From contig CAYVQZ010000007.1 of NCBI GenBank assembly GCA_964453435.1, positions 1 through 64,000 of the forward strand: 64,000 bases of DNA. The letters are read 5' to 3'. Positions 45,381 to 54,451 of this stretch are shown here, piece after piece. The notes below the pieces were generated by a model that saw only the letters and a program-made list of their open reading frames with translations, had not been told where the DNA came from and searched no databases. The position numbers and the translations under genes are program-made. Each line of letters opens with the position of its first letter. Position 1 is the first letter of the stretch. Source of the stretch: CAYVQZ01 sp964453435. Lineage in GTDB: Bacteria; Abyssobacteria; SURF-5.

Positions 45381-45410
45381 CGCTTATCGGCCTTTCGCTT
45401 ATCGGCCTTG
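45381..45410 (+). repeat. Tandem 15-bp direct repeat overlapping a promoter -35
   Basis: Two head-to-tail copies of CGCTTATCGGCCTT (45381-45395 and 45396-45410), differing only at the last base. The second copy supplies the TTG of the -35 box at 45408. This is the geometry of a repressor or activator site. Confidence 0.7.
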
Positions 45411-45437
45411 ACATTTCGAATTTCTTCAAAATATAAT
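45408..45437 (+). promoter_or_regulatory. Sigma70 promoter for the acyl-CoA dehydrogenase gene
   Basis: TTGACA (45408-45413), 18-base spacer, TATAAT (45432-45437), both consensus, about 105 bases before the ATG. It is preceded by the tandem repeat. Confidence 0.8.
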
Positions 45438-45541
45438 TTCGCTGGATTCTCTCCCCATCAATTATTAGTCGAAGCGTAATCCTTTGAGCCCCTCGAACGT
45501 GTTACCCGCATCCGCCGACTTCTTTTCGGCGAAAGGAGCCA

Positions 45542-46783
45542 ATGATGTCTCGCTACACGGAAACCTGCAACGCCATTACCGATGAGCAGATGGCCCTGAA
45601 GGACAGCATCCATAAATTCTGTAAGGAGGTAATCCGGCCGGCCAGCCTGGAATTGGATAAGATCGCTGACCCCGAGGACGTGATACAGAAAGACTCGATT
45701 CTGTGGGATACATTGAAAAAGGCCTATGAGCTGGGCTATCACGCCGCGAGCATCGGTGAAGAATACGGCGGCATGGGCTTGAAGGGGCTCGAGACCCACA
45801 TTTTCCTTGAAGAACTGGGATGGGCGAGCGCTGATTTCGCCATTGCGATCGGGGTGACATCGTTTCCGTTTTCCACTGCAGCCAACACCATGGACGACGA
45901 AATCATAACCGACCTGGTGAAGCCTTTCGTTGAAGATACGCAGGCGAAACACATCGGCTGCTGGGCGATTACGGAGCCCGAACACGGGTCGGACACCCTC
46001 GTCGTGGGCACGCAAGAGTTTGCCGACACGAACATATCCTGCCAGACAACCGCGAAACTCGATGGCGACGAATGGGTTATCAACGGTCAGAAATCGTCAT
46101 GGGTTTCCAACGGCATCATAGCCACCCACGCGCTCACCTACCTCACAATCGATTCTTCCCGCGGCATGAATGGCGGCGGTGTCGCCATCATTCCTCTTGA
46201 CCTGGAGGGCGTCTCGAAGGGACGGTCGCTCGACAAGCTTGGCCAACGAGCGCTGAACCAGGGAGAGATCATCTTCGATGGCGTTCGCATCCCCCAGAAA
46301 TACATGCTCGTGCAGGAAGATATGTATCCGATGGCGATGCACATGACACTTGCCGGCGCCAACGCCGCGATGGGCGCCATTTTCACCGGCGTCGCCAGAG
46401 CGGCCTTCGAGGAAGCGCTCGATTACTGCAAAGTCCGCATCCAGGGCGGCAAACCCCTGTGCGAACACCAGTGGATACAGCAAAAGCTCTTCGAGATGTT
46501 CATGAAAGTGGAATCCGCACGGGCGCTCTCGCGCAGTGCGATGATATACAACAGCGAGACCCTTCCGCCGGCGGTCGAACTCTCGATTGCGTCGAAGGTG
46601 CACTGCACGAAGACCGCGTTCGAGGTCGCAAACGACGCCGTTCAGCTTTTCGGCGGATACGGCTTGAGCAAAGAGTACGCGATAGAGAAAATCTTTCGGG
46701 ATGCCCGCGCCTCGCTCGTCGAGGACGGCTGCAACGAAGTGCTCGCGCTCGCCGGCGCCGGCGCCATATTGCAGAAGTACTGA
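45542..46783 (+). CDS. Acyl-CoA dehydrogenase family protein
   Basis: 413 residues with the three-domain ACAD plan: helical N-terminus, FAD-contacting CWAITEPEHGSD (about 140-151) and WVINGQKSSWVSNG (about 179-192), and the C-terminal helical domain with AVQLFGGYGLSKEYAIEKIFRDAR (about 363-386). The position of the catalytic Glu (YEGT in typical enzymes) reads EDGC here, an Asp. Members of this shape act on short-chain, branched or ring-bearing acyl-CoAs and pass electrons to ETF. ATG at 45542 or the next codon (45545) follows AAAGGAGCCA. A strong promoter and terminator make it a single-gene unit. Confidence 0.88.
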   Translation: MMSRYTETCNAITDEQMALKDSIHKFCKEVIRPASLELDKIADPEDVIQKDSILWDTLKKAYELGYHAASIGEEYGGMGLKGLETHIFLEELGWASADFAIAIGVTSFPFSTAANTMDDEIITDLVKPFVEDTQAKHIGCWAITEPEHGSDTLVVGTQEFADTNISCQTTAKLDGDEWVINGQKSSWVSNGIIATHALTYLTIDSSRGMNGGGVAIIPLDLEGVSKGRSLDKLGQRALNQGEIIFDGVRIPQKYMLVQEDMYPMAMHMTLAGANAAMGAIFTGVARAAFEEALDYCKVRIQGGKPLCEHQWIQQKLFEMFMKVESARALSRSAMIYNSETLPPAVELSIASKVHCTKTAFEVANDAVQLFGGYGLSKEYAIEKIFRDARASLVEDGCNEVLALAGAGAILQKY

Positions 46784-46842
46784 GCGCTCAAAGCAACCCC
46801 GCTCCGCTTAGCGAAAATCGCTTTGCAGGCCGGGTAGCATTC

Positions 46843-46881
46843 AAGCCAGCTTGCGCAAATATTATCGCAAGCTGGCTTTTC
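46843..46881 (+). terminator. Rho-independent terminator after the acyl-CoA dehydrogenase gene
   Basis: Perfect 13-bp stem AAGCCAGCTTGCG (46843-46855) / CGCAAGCTGGCTT (46866-46878) around a 10-base loop, followed by a short T-run, 60 bases after the stop codon. Confidence 0.85.
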
Positions 46882-47279
46882 CGTTGTTGTCTCCTGTGGC
46901 CGATGATTCGAGCCGATGGCATTTGTTAACGCCGTTTTTTGAGTCCTTTTTTTTGTTACTCAAATCGCGGACAGATTCACTGTGCCGGATTTACGGACAC
47001 AAAGCGGCGCAGAATCGGGACTGCGAGCGTGCCCGATAATTTGTGCGGATAAATCCGCACCCGGAGTGAGAGCCGAAGTTTTTCTCTGTGGGGCCAATTC
47101 GTTCGCATATTCTGAATTGTCATGTGTCGCATCGTAACTGGTTGCACTGAAAATATCCGCCAATCCAATTATCGGACAGTCTCACAACTCTCTCGGCTTG
47201 CGTTTCGCCAGATAATGTGATTGTCGGACAGATTCGCTGTTCCCCAAGCCATTGGCGCTCAAAGACGGTTTCCCTTTCC

Positions 47280-47308
47280 TTGACATCGCCATTTTCGGTT
47301 GTTAATCT
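47280..47308 (+). promoter_or_regulatory. Sigma70 promoter for the ABC sugar transporter operon
   Basis: TTGACA (47280-47285), 17-base spacer, TAATCT (47303-47308), about 127 bases before the substrate-binding protein gene. Confidence 0.5.
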
Positions 47309-47434
47309 ATGCCTGATGCCCGACTCTGAAAGAGAAGACGGCCTGAAACAACGCGTCATTCCATAATCTGTCGCTTTCATTGCGGCAATGAGAAACAAAC
47401 GTAGTCGAGTGCTTGGAACACCAGGAACAGGCTG

Positions 47435-48706
47435 ATGATTAACCCTCCGAGATACCGGGCGATTGTGTCCTTCCTGCTGCTCATTCATTTCGGGTGCGGC
47501 CAACCGCAAGACGGAACGGTAACCTTACGTTTTCTCGATGCAGAGGACAAGAGCGGAGCGTGGGCCGAAATCATAATGAATTTCGAAACGCGCAATCCGG
47601 CAATAAAGGTGAAACTCGTCGAGGGGCCGGCGTCCACCGACACCCGCGAGAACCAATATTCGGCAAGCCTGCTTGCAAGGGATTCCACTTACGATCTCAT
47701 CTATTTGGACGTGGTCTGGGTTCCGAAGTTCGCCGCCGCCGGCTGGCTCGTTCCGCTCGATGACCGATTTCCTCCCGAGATGCAGCGGGAGTTCCTGCCG
47801 GGCGACATCGAGGCTTCAACATACGCCGGAAACATCTGGCGCATCCCTATCCGTACCGACGGGGGAATGCTCTACTATAGGAAAGACCTGCTCGAATCCG
47901 CGAACGAGCAGCCTCCCGAAACATTCGACGACCTCGTGAGAATTTCTAAGCTGATACAATCGCCCCCGGAACTCTGGGGGTTTGTCTTTCAGGGAAAGCA
48001 GTATGAAGGATTGACCTGCGTCTTTCTCGAAGTGCTGCGGGGATTCGGCGGCGACGTGCTCGGCCCCGAAGGCGGCTGCATTCTCGACAGCGCGGAAACG
48101 ATAGCGGCCCTCGAATGGATGCGGTCAATCATTTTCGATGACACGATCGCGTCTCAGGCAGTCAGAACGTATGAGGAAAACGAGGTGTTGGCCGCGTTTC
48201 TCTCCGGGAAAAGCGTTTTCATGCGCAACTGGCCCTATGCATGGAAAATGACTCAGGAAGAAGGCTCCCCGCTTGAGGGGAAAGTCGGAATCGTCCCAAT
48301 GGTTCACGCTCCGGGCGAAATTTCTTCGGCGACGCTTGGTGGCTGGGGTTTCGGAATTTCGACGTATTCACAACACAAAGACGAAGCCTGGGCGTTCGCA
48401 AAACATGCGGCGAGCGCCGAATCAATGAAAATCTTCGCGCGCAGGCAGGGAGGAGCGCCTTCACGAACGGCGCTCTTCGACGACCCCGAGTTGGTGGCGC
48501 TGAACCCGCATTACCCCCAGCTCTACGAGGTACTCATTCGGACCGACCCCCGGCCCGTTCATCCCGGATATTCCGAGATAAGCGATTCGCTCCAGCGCCA
48601 CGTCAGCGCCGTGTTGACCGGGATGGAAACGCCCGAACAAGCCGTTGCCGCGGCAACAAAAGAGATCGAGCGAATTCTGGCCCGGAGCGCTCAAACACGG
48701 AATTGA
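47435..48706 (+). CDS. ABC transporter sugar-binding lipoprotein (CUT1 family)
   Basis: 423 residues. A signal peptide ends at a lipobox LIHFGC (Cys21). The mature part has the periplasmic-binding-fold pattern of family 1 extracellular solute-binding proteins: VTLRFLDAEDKSGAWAEII, YDLIYLDVVWVPKFAAAGWLVPLD (about 83-106), WRIPIRTDGGMLYYRKDLL (about 134-152) and GGWGFGIST near 305. It captures an oligosaccharide and delivers it to the permease pair encoded next. It is first in a four-gene operon and ends 6 bases before the permease gene. Confidence 0.92.
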   Translation: MINPPRYRAIVSFLLLIHFGCGQPQDGTVTLRFLDAEDKSGAWAEIIMNFETRNPAIKVKLVEGPASTDTRENQYSASLLARDSTYDLIYLDVVWVPKFAAAGWLVPLDDRFPPEMQREFLPGDIEASTYAGNIWRIPIRTDGGMLYYRKDLLESANEQPPETFDDLVRISKLIQSPPELWGFVFQGKQYEGLTCVFLEVLRGFGGDVLGPEGGCILDSAETIAALEWMRSIIFDDTIASQAVRTYEENEVLAAFLSGKSVFMRNWPYAWKMTQEEGSPLEGKVGIVPMVHAPGEISSATLGGWGFGISTYSQHKDEAWAFAKHAASAESMKIFARRQGGAPSRTALFDDPELVALNPHYPQLYEVLIRTDPRPVHPGYSEISDSLQRHVSAVLTGMETPEQAVAAATKEIERILARSAQTRN

Positions 48707-48712
48707 GGGAGC

Positions 48713-49588
48713 ATGACGCGTGGCTGGCCCCTGAAAAAGATTCATCCCGACACGTATTTTCTCTTCTCCATCTTGCTGCCGGGAACCATCCTCTGTGCGT
48801 TCGTGTTCCTCTATCCCGCCTTTCTCGCGGTTCGCACCTCGCTCTTGGGGCGATTAGGCGGCCTCGAAGCGCAGCATTACGCGCGGTTACTCCACGACGG
48901 CCTGTTCGCCAAGAGCCTCATCCGGACGTTCATTTTTGCAGCCATTTCAGTTTCCCTCGAATTCGTTCTCGGCTTCGCAATCGCACTCCTGCTGATTATG
49001 CCCCTCCGAGGACGGACATTCTTCAGAGCCGCGCTGCTCGTGCCATGGGTGCTCCCGCCGGCGGTCATGGGCTTCGCCTGGCGATGGATTTTCTATGAAG
49101 ATTACGGAATCGTGAACGATTTGCTGCTCAAGACGGGCCTCGTCGACAGCCCGATATCGTTCCTTGCGGACCCCCAATGGGCGTTCGCGACCATCGTCTT
49201 CGCCGACACCTGGAAGACGGCCCCGTTCGTCGGCGTTATTCTGCTCGCCGGGTTGGCGGTCATCCCGCACGACCTCTACGAAGTCGCCGCCATCGACGGC
49301 GCAGGCCGGGTGCGACGGTTCTTTCTCATCACATTGCCGATGGTGACTCCTTACATCCTCACCGCTTTGCTGTTCCGCCTGGTCCAGACAATCGGAATTT
49401 TCGACCTCGTGTGGGTGCTTACCGGCGGAGGGCCCAGCAGCAGCACCGAGATGATTTCCCTCTATATCACGAAGCAAACGTTTCGCTTCTTGAATGTCGG
49501 CTACGGAGCGGCCCTGTCCGTTACGATGTTTCTCATCGTTGTTCTCATCGCGACCGTTGTGTCCTTCCTTTCGAGACGGAGATTCTGA
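48713..49588 (+). CDS. ABC sugar transporter permease (MalF/UgpA-like)
   Basis: 291 residues with six membrane helices. The EAA loop that docks the ATPase is seen at YEVAAIDGAGRVRRFFLITLPM (about 190-211). The short periplasmic start and length mark the UgpA/MalF-like class. The TGA overlaps the ATG of the second permease by one base (TGATG). Confidence 0.93.
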   Translation: MTRGWPLKKIHPDTYFLFSILLPGTILCAFVFLYPAFLAVRTSLLGRLGGLEAQHYARLLHDGLFAKSLIRTFIFAAISVSLEFVLGFAIALLLIMPLRGRTFFRAALLVPWVLPPAVMGFAWRWIFYEDYGIVNDLLLKTGLVDSPISFLADPQWAFATIVFADTWKTAPFVGVILLAGLAVIPHDLYEVAAIDGAGRVRRFFLITLPMVTPYILTALLFRLVQTIGIFDLVWVLTGGGPSSSTEMISLYITKQTFRFLNVGYGAALSVTMFLIVVLIATVVSFLSRRRF

Positions 49589-50418
49589 TGGACCGTACAA
49601 CGAAGGCCATCGCCTATGCGCTGCTCACGCTGTTGGCTGGCTTTTCAATCGCCCCGTTCCTGTGGGAACTGTCCACCTCGCTGAAACCGCAAACCGAAGT
49701 CATGCGTCTCCCGCAAGCCCTGCTCCCGCAGGAGCCGACGACCGAAAACTACATCGGGATTTTCGAGCGGCGCCCGTTTGGCCGCTATATCCTGAACAGC
49801 CTCGTCGTGGGCGCAGCCTCGACGGTGATCGCCCTCATAACCGGGTCGCTCGCCGCCTACTCCGTGTCTCGTGCGGCGTCTCGCCTGCGAGTCTGGCTCA
49901 TGCTCATGTTTCTTCTGCCAGGCATACTCCCGCCGATACTGTTTCTTGTGCCGATACACGACTTCTTCGGTTCCCTGCGGTTGACCAACACCTACATCGG
50001 GCTGATACTCGTTCACGCCGCCTTCCATATCAGCATCGTGTTCTGGGTGCTCGAAAATTTCTTCGAGCGGTTTCCCCGCGACCTGCTCGATGCCGCGCGC
50101 ATTGACGGATTCAGCCACATCGGAGCCTTCTTTCACGTGGTCCTGCCGCTCGCGGCGCCAGTCGCCGTCACTGCCGGCCTGCTGGCGTTCATCTTTTCGT
50201 GGAACGAATTCCTCTTCGCCCTGAACCTGATCACGAGCGATTCACTCCGCGTCGCCACAGTGGGAATCTCGATGCTGTCCGGCGCCAGCAAATACGAAAT
50301 ACCGTGGGGGCAAGTGGCCGCCGCGGTCGTGATAACCAGCCTCCCCGTCATTATCGTGGTATTATTTTTCGAGAGAAAGATTGTGTCGGGCCTCACCGCC
50401 GGGGCCGTGAAAGAATGA
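49588..50418 (+). CDS. ABC sugar transporter permease (MalG/UgpE-like)
   Basis: 276 residues, six helices. EAA loop LLDAARIDGFSHIGAFFHVVLP (about 167-188) and the amino-terminal SLKPQTEV typical of the MalG side. ATG at 49588 is the only start consistent with family length. The same frame stays open further upstream but reads through the other permease in a wrong phase. Confidence 0.93.
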   Translation: MDRTTKAIAYALLTLLAGFSIAPFLWELSTSLKPQTEVMRLPQALLPQEPTTENYIGIFERRPFGRYILNSLVVGAASTVIALITGSLAAYSVSRAASRLRVWLMLMFLLPGILPPILFLVPIHDFFGSLRLTNTYIGLILVHAAFHISIVFWVLENFFERFPRDLLDAARIDGFSHIGAFFHVVLPLAAPVAVTAGLLAFIFSWNEFLFALNLITSDSLRVATVGISMLSGASKYEIPWGQVAAAVVITSLPVIIVVLFFERKIVSGLTAGAVKE

Positions 50419-50517
50419 TTAACATGACGGCAACCGCGACATTGGTTCGCCTGCGCGCTCCTTTGCATCGCTTCAGCAATGGAGACCGAGCGGGTCCGCC
50501 GCCCGGAGAATTCCCTT

Positions 50518-51600
50518 ATGGCGCTCGTTGAAGTGACCAACATCTCGAAATCGTTCGGACGACAGAAGCATGTGCTCCAAAACGTATCGTTCGAAGTCCC
50601 GAACAAAACGTTTTTCACGCTCTTGGGGCCGAGCGGATGCGGAAAGACCACGCTTCTTCGCATTATCGCCGGACTTGAATTTCCCGATGAAGGCGCCGTC
50701 TCCATAGCGAAACGCGACATAACAAGGCTGCCGCCGCCGAAACGCAATATCGCGATGGTGTTCCAGAGCTACGCCTTATATCCCCACATGACGGTCTTTA
50801 ATAATGTCGCAACGCCCCTGAAACTGAGGGGAATAAAGGAAGATGAGGTCAAGCGACGCGTTCGGGAAAAGGCCGACCTTCTGCAAATCACGGAGCATCT
50901 CGAAAAATCGCCCGGCCTGCTTTCCGGCGGCGAGCGCCAACGCGTCGCGCTTGCGCGCGCGCTCGTTCGCGAGCCCGAAGTCTTCTTGATGGACGAACCG
51001 TTGTCAAATCTCGACGCCCTTTTGCGCGAGAAAACGCGAACCGAATTGAAAATGCTTTTCTCGCGAATCGGCGCCACCGTAGTCTATGTCACCCATGACC
51101 AAGTCGAAGCAATGGCGATGTCCGACATGGTGGCGGTTCTTCACGACGGGCGAATTCAGCAGATGGGCTCGCCCACCGAAATCTATCTGCATCCTGCGAA
51201 CGATTTCGTCGCCGGCTTTGTTGGAAGCCCCCGAATGAATTTCTTTGCCGTCAAGCCCGAGGAAGGCAGCCTCGTCTTCGAGAACGGACGCTCCATTCCC
51301 ATTCCCGAACGATTTCGTGTGGCTCCGGCCGAAACGCCCGAGTCGGCGACACTCGGCTTCAGGCCTGAGGACGCACGTCCCGAAGGAACCGGCATCGAGT
51401 TTTCCGGCACGGTGATGGCGGTCGAGGCGCTCGGCCCTCAGTCGGTCGTGCTCGCTCGGACGCCGGAAGGAAACGCGAAGATCGTCTCGAGTTCGGAAGA
51501 AAGAAAGGAATCCGAACACGTTTCGTTCGTTGTCCCCGAAGACAAGATACATCTCTTCCGTCAACCGGAGGGCGACGCGTGGGAGCCCCGGAAACTATGA
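50518..51600 (+). CDS. ABC sugar transporter ATPase (UgpC/MalK-like)
   Basis: 360 residues. Walker A GPSGCGKTT (about 36-44), Q-loop VFQSYALYPHMTV, ABC signature LLSGGERQRVALARAL, Walker B VFLMDEPLSNLDA and switch His in VTHDQ. The C-terminal 120 residues form the OB-type regulatory domain of MalK-like ATPases (FRPEDARP). It energises the CUT1 importer. ATG at 50518 follows GGAGAATTCCCTT, giving a 99-base gap from the permease gene. An ATG 39 bases upstream is less likely. Confidence 0.93.
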   Translation: MALVEVTNISKSFGRQKHVLQNVSFEVPNKTFFTLLGPSGCGKTTLLRIIAGLEFPDEGAVSIAKRDITRLPPPKRNIAMVFQSYALYPHMTVFNNVATPLKLRGIKEDEVKRRVREKADLLQITEHLEKSPGLLSGGERQRVALARALVREPEVFLMDEPLSNLDALLREKTRTELKMLFSRIGATVVYVTHDQVEAMAMSDMVAVLHDGRIQQMGSPTEIYLHPANDFVAGFVGSPRMNFFAVKPEEGSLVFENGRSIPIPERFRVAPAETPESATLGFRPEDARPEGTGIEFSGTVMAVEALGPQSVVLARTPEGNAKIVSSSEERKESEHVSFVVPEDKIHLFRQPEGDAWEPRKL

Positions 51601-51620
51601 GGAAAACTTGTCTTGAGACC

Positions 51621-53159
51621 TCATGAAATGGGGAAATAGCCGCGTTGCGGCTCTTCGAGACCAAGCTCGATCATCCTTTCCGGAAGATCGGGCTTGTGGG
51701 TGAGTGTCCGCTTTTTGAAAGGGCTCGACAGCAATTTGACCATATCGGACGGTTCCATGTTTTGCCCAAACGCGCGCAGGAGTTTTGCCGTCCGGACCGG
51801 ACGACCGAAAATTCGTCGAGCGAAAAGATGCGCATACCCCTTCATGCGGATGCGGTTCAATACGTAGCTTGGCAGGACAGTGGGGTCTATGTCGGAACAT
51901 TTGAACCATTTATGCCAGTCTCGCTCGTCATCGACGATCCCACGGTCGACATACTCCTTCCACAAGGGAGTGCCTCGATAAACACATAAACGATTGAAAT
52001 TGAAGGTGTCCAACTTCAGCCGGGCGGCGAAACGAAAGCTCTTCATGATATCTTCTTCGGTCTCGCCCGGCGAACCAATAAGGAAGAACCCATGGGTTTT
52101 CTCAATCCCGTGACGTTTGGCCTCATCGATTGCGTGTTCCACCTGCCTCAGAGTCTGCCTCTTGTTCAGCCGGTCAAGGACCTTCTGTGTGCCGGACTCG
52201 ACGCCAAAGCTCAGCACTTTGCAGTTCGCCTCGACCATCAGCGGCATTTGGTCAATTGCCGCCGAATCGACCCGTCCCTCACAGCCCCATCGAAACGCGA
52301 ATCCATTCCTGATGACGCCGCTGCAGATTTCCTTGACACGTTCCCGATTCAATAGGAAATGGTCGTCCGTAAAATAGACGGAGCGATAGCCCATATCGTT
52401 CAGTTGCTGCATCTCGCCCAGAACATGTTGCGCTGAACGGTACCGCAACCTGCGATTGGAGAGAGCGGGGATATTGCAGTAGATGCAGGTATACGGGCAG
52501 CCCCTCGAGGTCTGCATCGAACAAAATTTGTCGAGCGAGAGGACCGCAGGAATATCGATGGGTAACGATTCGATATAATCTATTGGCAGGCTGGTGCGGT
52601 CCGGATACGGAAACCTATTCAGGTTCTCAATCAGAGGACGAGGCGGATTTTGAACGATCTCCTCTCCGTCTCGCCAAACCAGCCCGGCGACCGCGCCGGG
52701 ATTATCAAGGTTATCCAGGTAATCCGGCAAAAGCTCCTCGCCCTCTCCGACTGCCACCGAGTCTATGTGCGGCCAATCAGAGAGAATCTGGATCGGATTC
52801 ATCGAAGGGAACACCCCGCCCAGAATGATGGGCGTGCCCGGGGATTCCGCCTTCAGTTGCTGCGCCATGCTCTTGACCGCCGGGTATGTGGTCGTCGACA
52901 GGCTCGACAGCGCTATAACATCCGGACGCTCTTCGGCCGCCGCCCGGGCAATGTGGGCGGCTTTCATCTCCGGGTGGCATGTGTCAAACAGCCGCACCCG
53001 ATGTCCGTGCCCGCGCACAATCGGAGCAAGCGTCTGAATGGCAAGCGGGGGAAACGCCATGACCTTGAACCGGCCATCGTCGGGCAAGCGGCTGCTCACC
53101 TTTTTCGGCAGCGGTTGACAGAAGTTTTCATCGCGGACATAGACCATGAAGACTTTCAT
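51621..53159 (-). CDS. B12-binding-domain radical SAM protein
   Basis: 512 residues. The N-terminal cobalamin-binding-like domain (about 2-160) has GHGHRVRLFDTC, DVIALSSLSTTTYPA and PIILGGVFPSM. The radical SAM domain (about 215-420) has the cluster motif SRGCPYTCIYC and FGVESGTQKVLDRLNK. The C-terminal 90 residues are helical. Proteins with this order include methylases of unactivated carbons and ladderane/hopanoid-type modifying enzymes. The substrate is unknown. The usual DxHxxG corrinoid motif is not visible, as in many members. ATG at 53159 with GGGGAACTCC. It is convergent with the ABC operon. Confidence 0.88.
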   Translation of the reverse strand: MKVFMVYVRDENFCQPLPKKVSSRLPDDGRFKVMAFPPLAIQTLAPIVRGHGHRVRLFDTCHPEMKAAHIARAAAEERPDVIALSSLSTTTYPAVKSMAQQLKAESPGTPIILGGVFPSMNPIQILSDWPHIDSVAVGEGEELLPDYLDNLDNPGAVAGLVWRDGEEIVQNPPRPLIENLNRFPYPDRTSLPIDYIESLPIDIPAVLSLDKFCSMQTSRGCPYTCIYCNIPALSNRRLRYRSAQHVLGEMQQLNDMGYRSVYFTDDHFLLNRERVKEICSGVIRNGFAFRWGCEGRVDSAAIDQMPLMVEANCKVLSFGVESGTQKVLDRLNKRQTLRQVEHAIDEAKRHGIEKTHGFFLIGSPGETEEDIMKSFRFAARLKLDTFNFNRLCVYRGTPLWKEYVDRGIVDDERDWHKWFKCSDIDPTVLPSYVLNRIRMKGYAHLFARRIFGRPVRTAKLLRAFGQNMEPSDMVKLLSSPFKKRTLTHKPDLPERMIELGLEEPQRGYFPIS

Positions 53160-53878
53160 AGGAGTTCCCCACACGCATATTTGTCTGTAAGCTTGAACTT
53201 CGTCCCGCGGACTCACCCCTATTGTACCCCGAGAAGCCCCGTTTATCCAAGTAAATCTTTTTTTTCATAAATGTTTCCTCTTCACGCCCCGGCTTCAGCA
53301 AACCGATTCCCAACGGTTCCATTTATGATGGGGCGAACACCGGACCGCGCCCCGTTCGTCGCGTCATTGTTTCGACCCGCTCTCGTGCGTTCTCCCATTC
53401 TCGAAATGAGACACATCGTTTCCCTCTTATGTAGCAATATGCTTCATTCGGAAAGGAATTGATGAAATCACTCCTTCTTCTTAGCTTTTTAATCGGAATG
53501 GGTTACGAGATAGCGCATCAGTTTGGCAGAGTTCTTGCCATTTCCGAAGACATGCGCAAGCCGATTTGGCAAGCGCTCGCCGAATGGTATATAATGTGCC
53601 CACGTTATTTATCGATCGAGCGAACCCTACATCGACCTCGCGTCGATTGCTCCATCGATATCTGAGGGTGCAATAGGGGGCTCTCAGTCTGTTTTCAACG
53701 TTATCGGCAGCACGGCCGTCGGCGGAAGCAACGGAAGAACATTTGTTTCCTCCCGTTTTCGCGGTGGATGAGTGTTTCACATTAGGCCAATGAGTTTCGA
53801 TGTTTTTGTTTCCTTTGGTTTCGTTTCATCATCTGGTTCTCAGTGTACGCGCCCAACAGCGAGAAAGGCCGGACGATT
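53160..53878. other. Divergent intergenic region with regulator promoter
   Basis: About 720 bases. The promoter at 53566-53595 precedes the regulator. A 67-codon frame (53459-53665, MMKSLLLLSFLIG) has AAGGAA upstream but contains that promoter and shows no family. I do not call it. No repeat of the main families. Confidence 0.4.
53566..53595 (+). promoter_or_regulatory. Sigma70 promoter for the XRE-cupin regulator
   Basis: TTGGCA (53566-53571), 18-base spacer, TATAAT (53590-53595), giving a leader of about 280 bases before the ATG at 53879. Confidence 0.5.
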
Positions 53879-54451
53879 ATGAAAAGGAAAGTTGATAAGA
53901 TGCTCGATATTAACCTCGGAGAACGCCTCAAAAAGGTTCGTCTCGACAAAGGCTACAAGCTCAAAGATGTCGCCGCCAAATCCGGATATTCCAAGGCATT
54001 GATTTCGCGAGTGGAAAACGGGGCGGTCTCTCCTTCCATTGAATCGCTCATGAAAATCGCCTCAGCCCTCGAGATCAAACCCCAGCAGCTTTTCCTCGAA
54101 GATGTGTATTCGGAGCCTGTCATCGTGCATGAAGGCCGGGGGAAAAAGTCGAAACAGCAAGGCGGAAAAGTCGAGGTCGAGAACCTCACCGTTCCGTCGC
54201 CCGACAAGAGAATGGAGCCATTGCTCATTCGGCTCGAACGAGGCGGCTCGGTCGGCAACGAGTTGACCGGCAAAGGCAGGACCCTTTGGGCGATGGTCGT
54301 AAACGGCAAGGTGGAGTTCGAACTTGACGGAGTCAAGCATGACCTTGAAAAAGGAGATTGCGCTTATTTCGATTCGACGAGTCAATTCGGGTTTCAAAAC
54401 GACGCGAGAACGCGGGCGGAGATTTTCCTGGCAATGAGCGGAAGCCAATAG
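53879..54451 (+). CDS. XRE-family transcriptional regulator with cupin domain
   Basis: 190 residues. The HTH_3 domain at about 12-66 reads LGERLKKVRLDKGYKLKDVA and SGYSKALISRVENGAVSPSI, with the typical helix-turn-helix. The C-terminal cupin fold at about 110-188 includes LWAMVVNGKVEFELDGVKHDLEKGDCAYFD. These proteins repress or activate nearby metabolic genes in response to a small ligand bound in the cupin. The ABC operon and radical SAM gene are the nearest candidates. ATG at 53879 is chosen for its AAAGG-rich upstream; another ATG lies 21 bases on. Confidence 0.87.
   Translation: MKRKVDKMLDINLGERLKKVRLDKGYKLKDVAAKSGYSKALISRVENGAVSPSIESLMKIASALEIKPQQLFLEDVYSEPVIVHEGRGKKSKQQGGKVEVENLTVPSPDKRMEPLLIRLERGGSVGNELTGKGRTLWAMVVNGKVEFELDGVKHDLEKGDCAYFDSTSQFGFQNDARTRAEIFLAMSGSQ

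Larger units (their letters stand above)
46784..47434. repeat. Intergenic region with terminator and dispersed repeats
   Basis: After the terminator, 46971-47040 carries a diverged copy of the family B element (GGACAGATTCACTGTGCCGG..., ATCGGGACTGCGAGC, GCCCGATAATTTG). 47168-47245 adds TTATCGGACAGTCTCACAAC, CAGATAATGTG and TTGTCGGACAGATTCGC. The ABC-operon promoter is at 47280-47308. No gene is visible. Confidence 0.6.

Noticed and set aside
53459..53665. Small frame beginning MMKSLLLLSFLIG
   Set aside because: Hydrophobic start and AAGGAA are suggestive, but a good promoter for the regulator lies inside it and no family is apparent.
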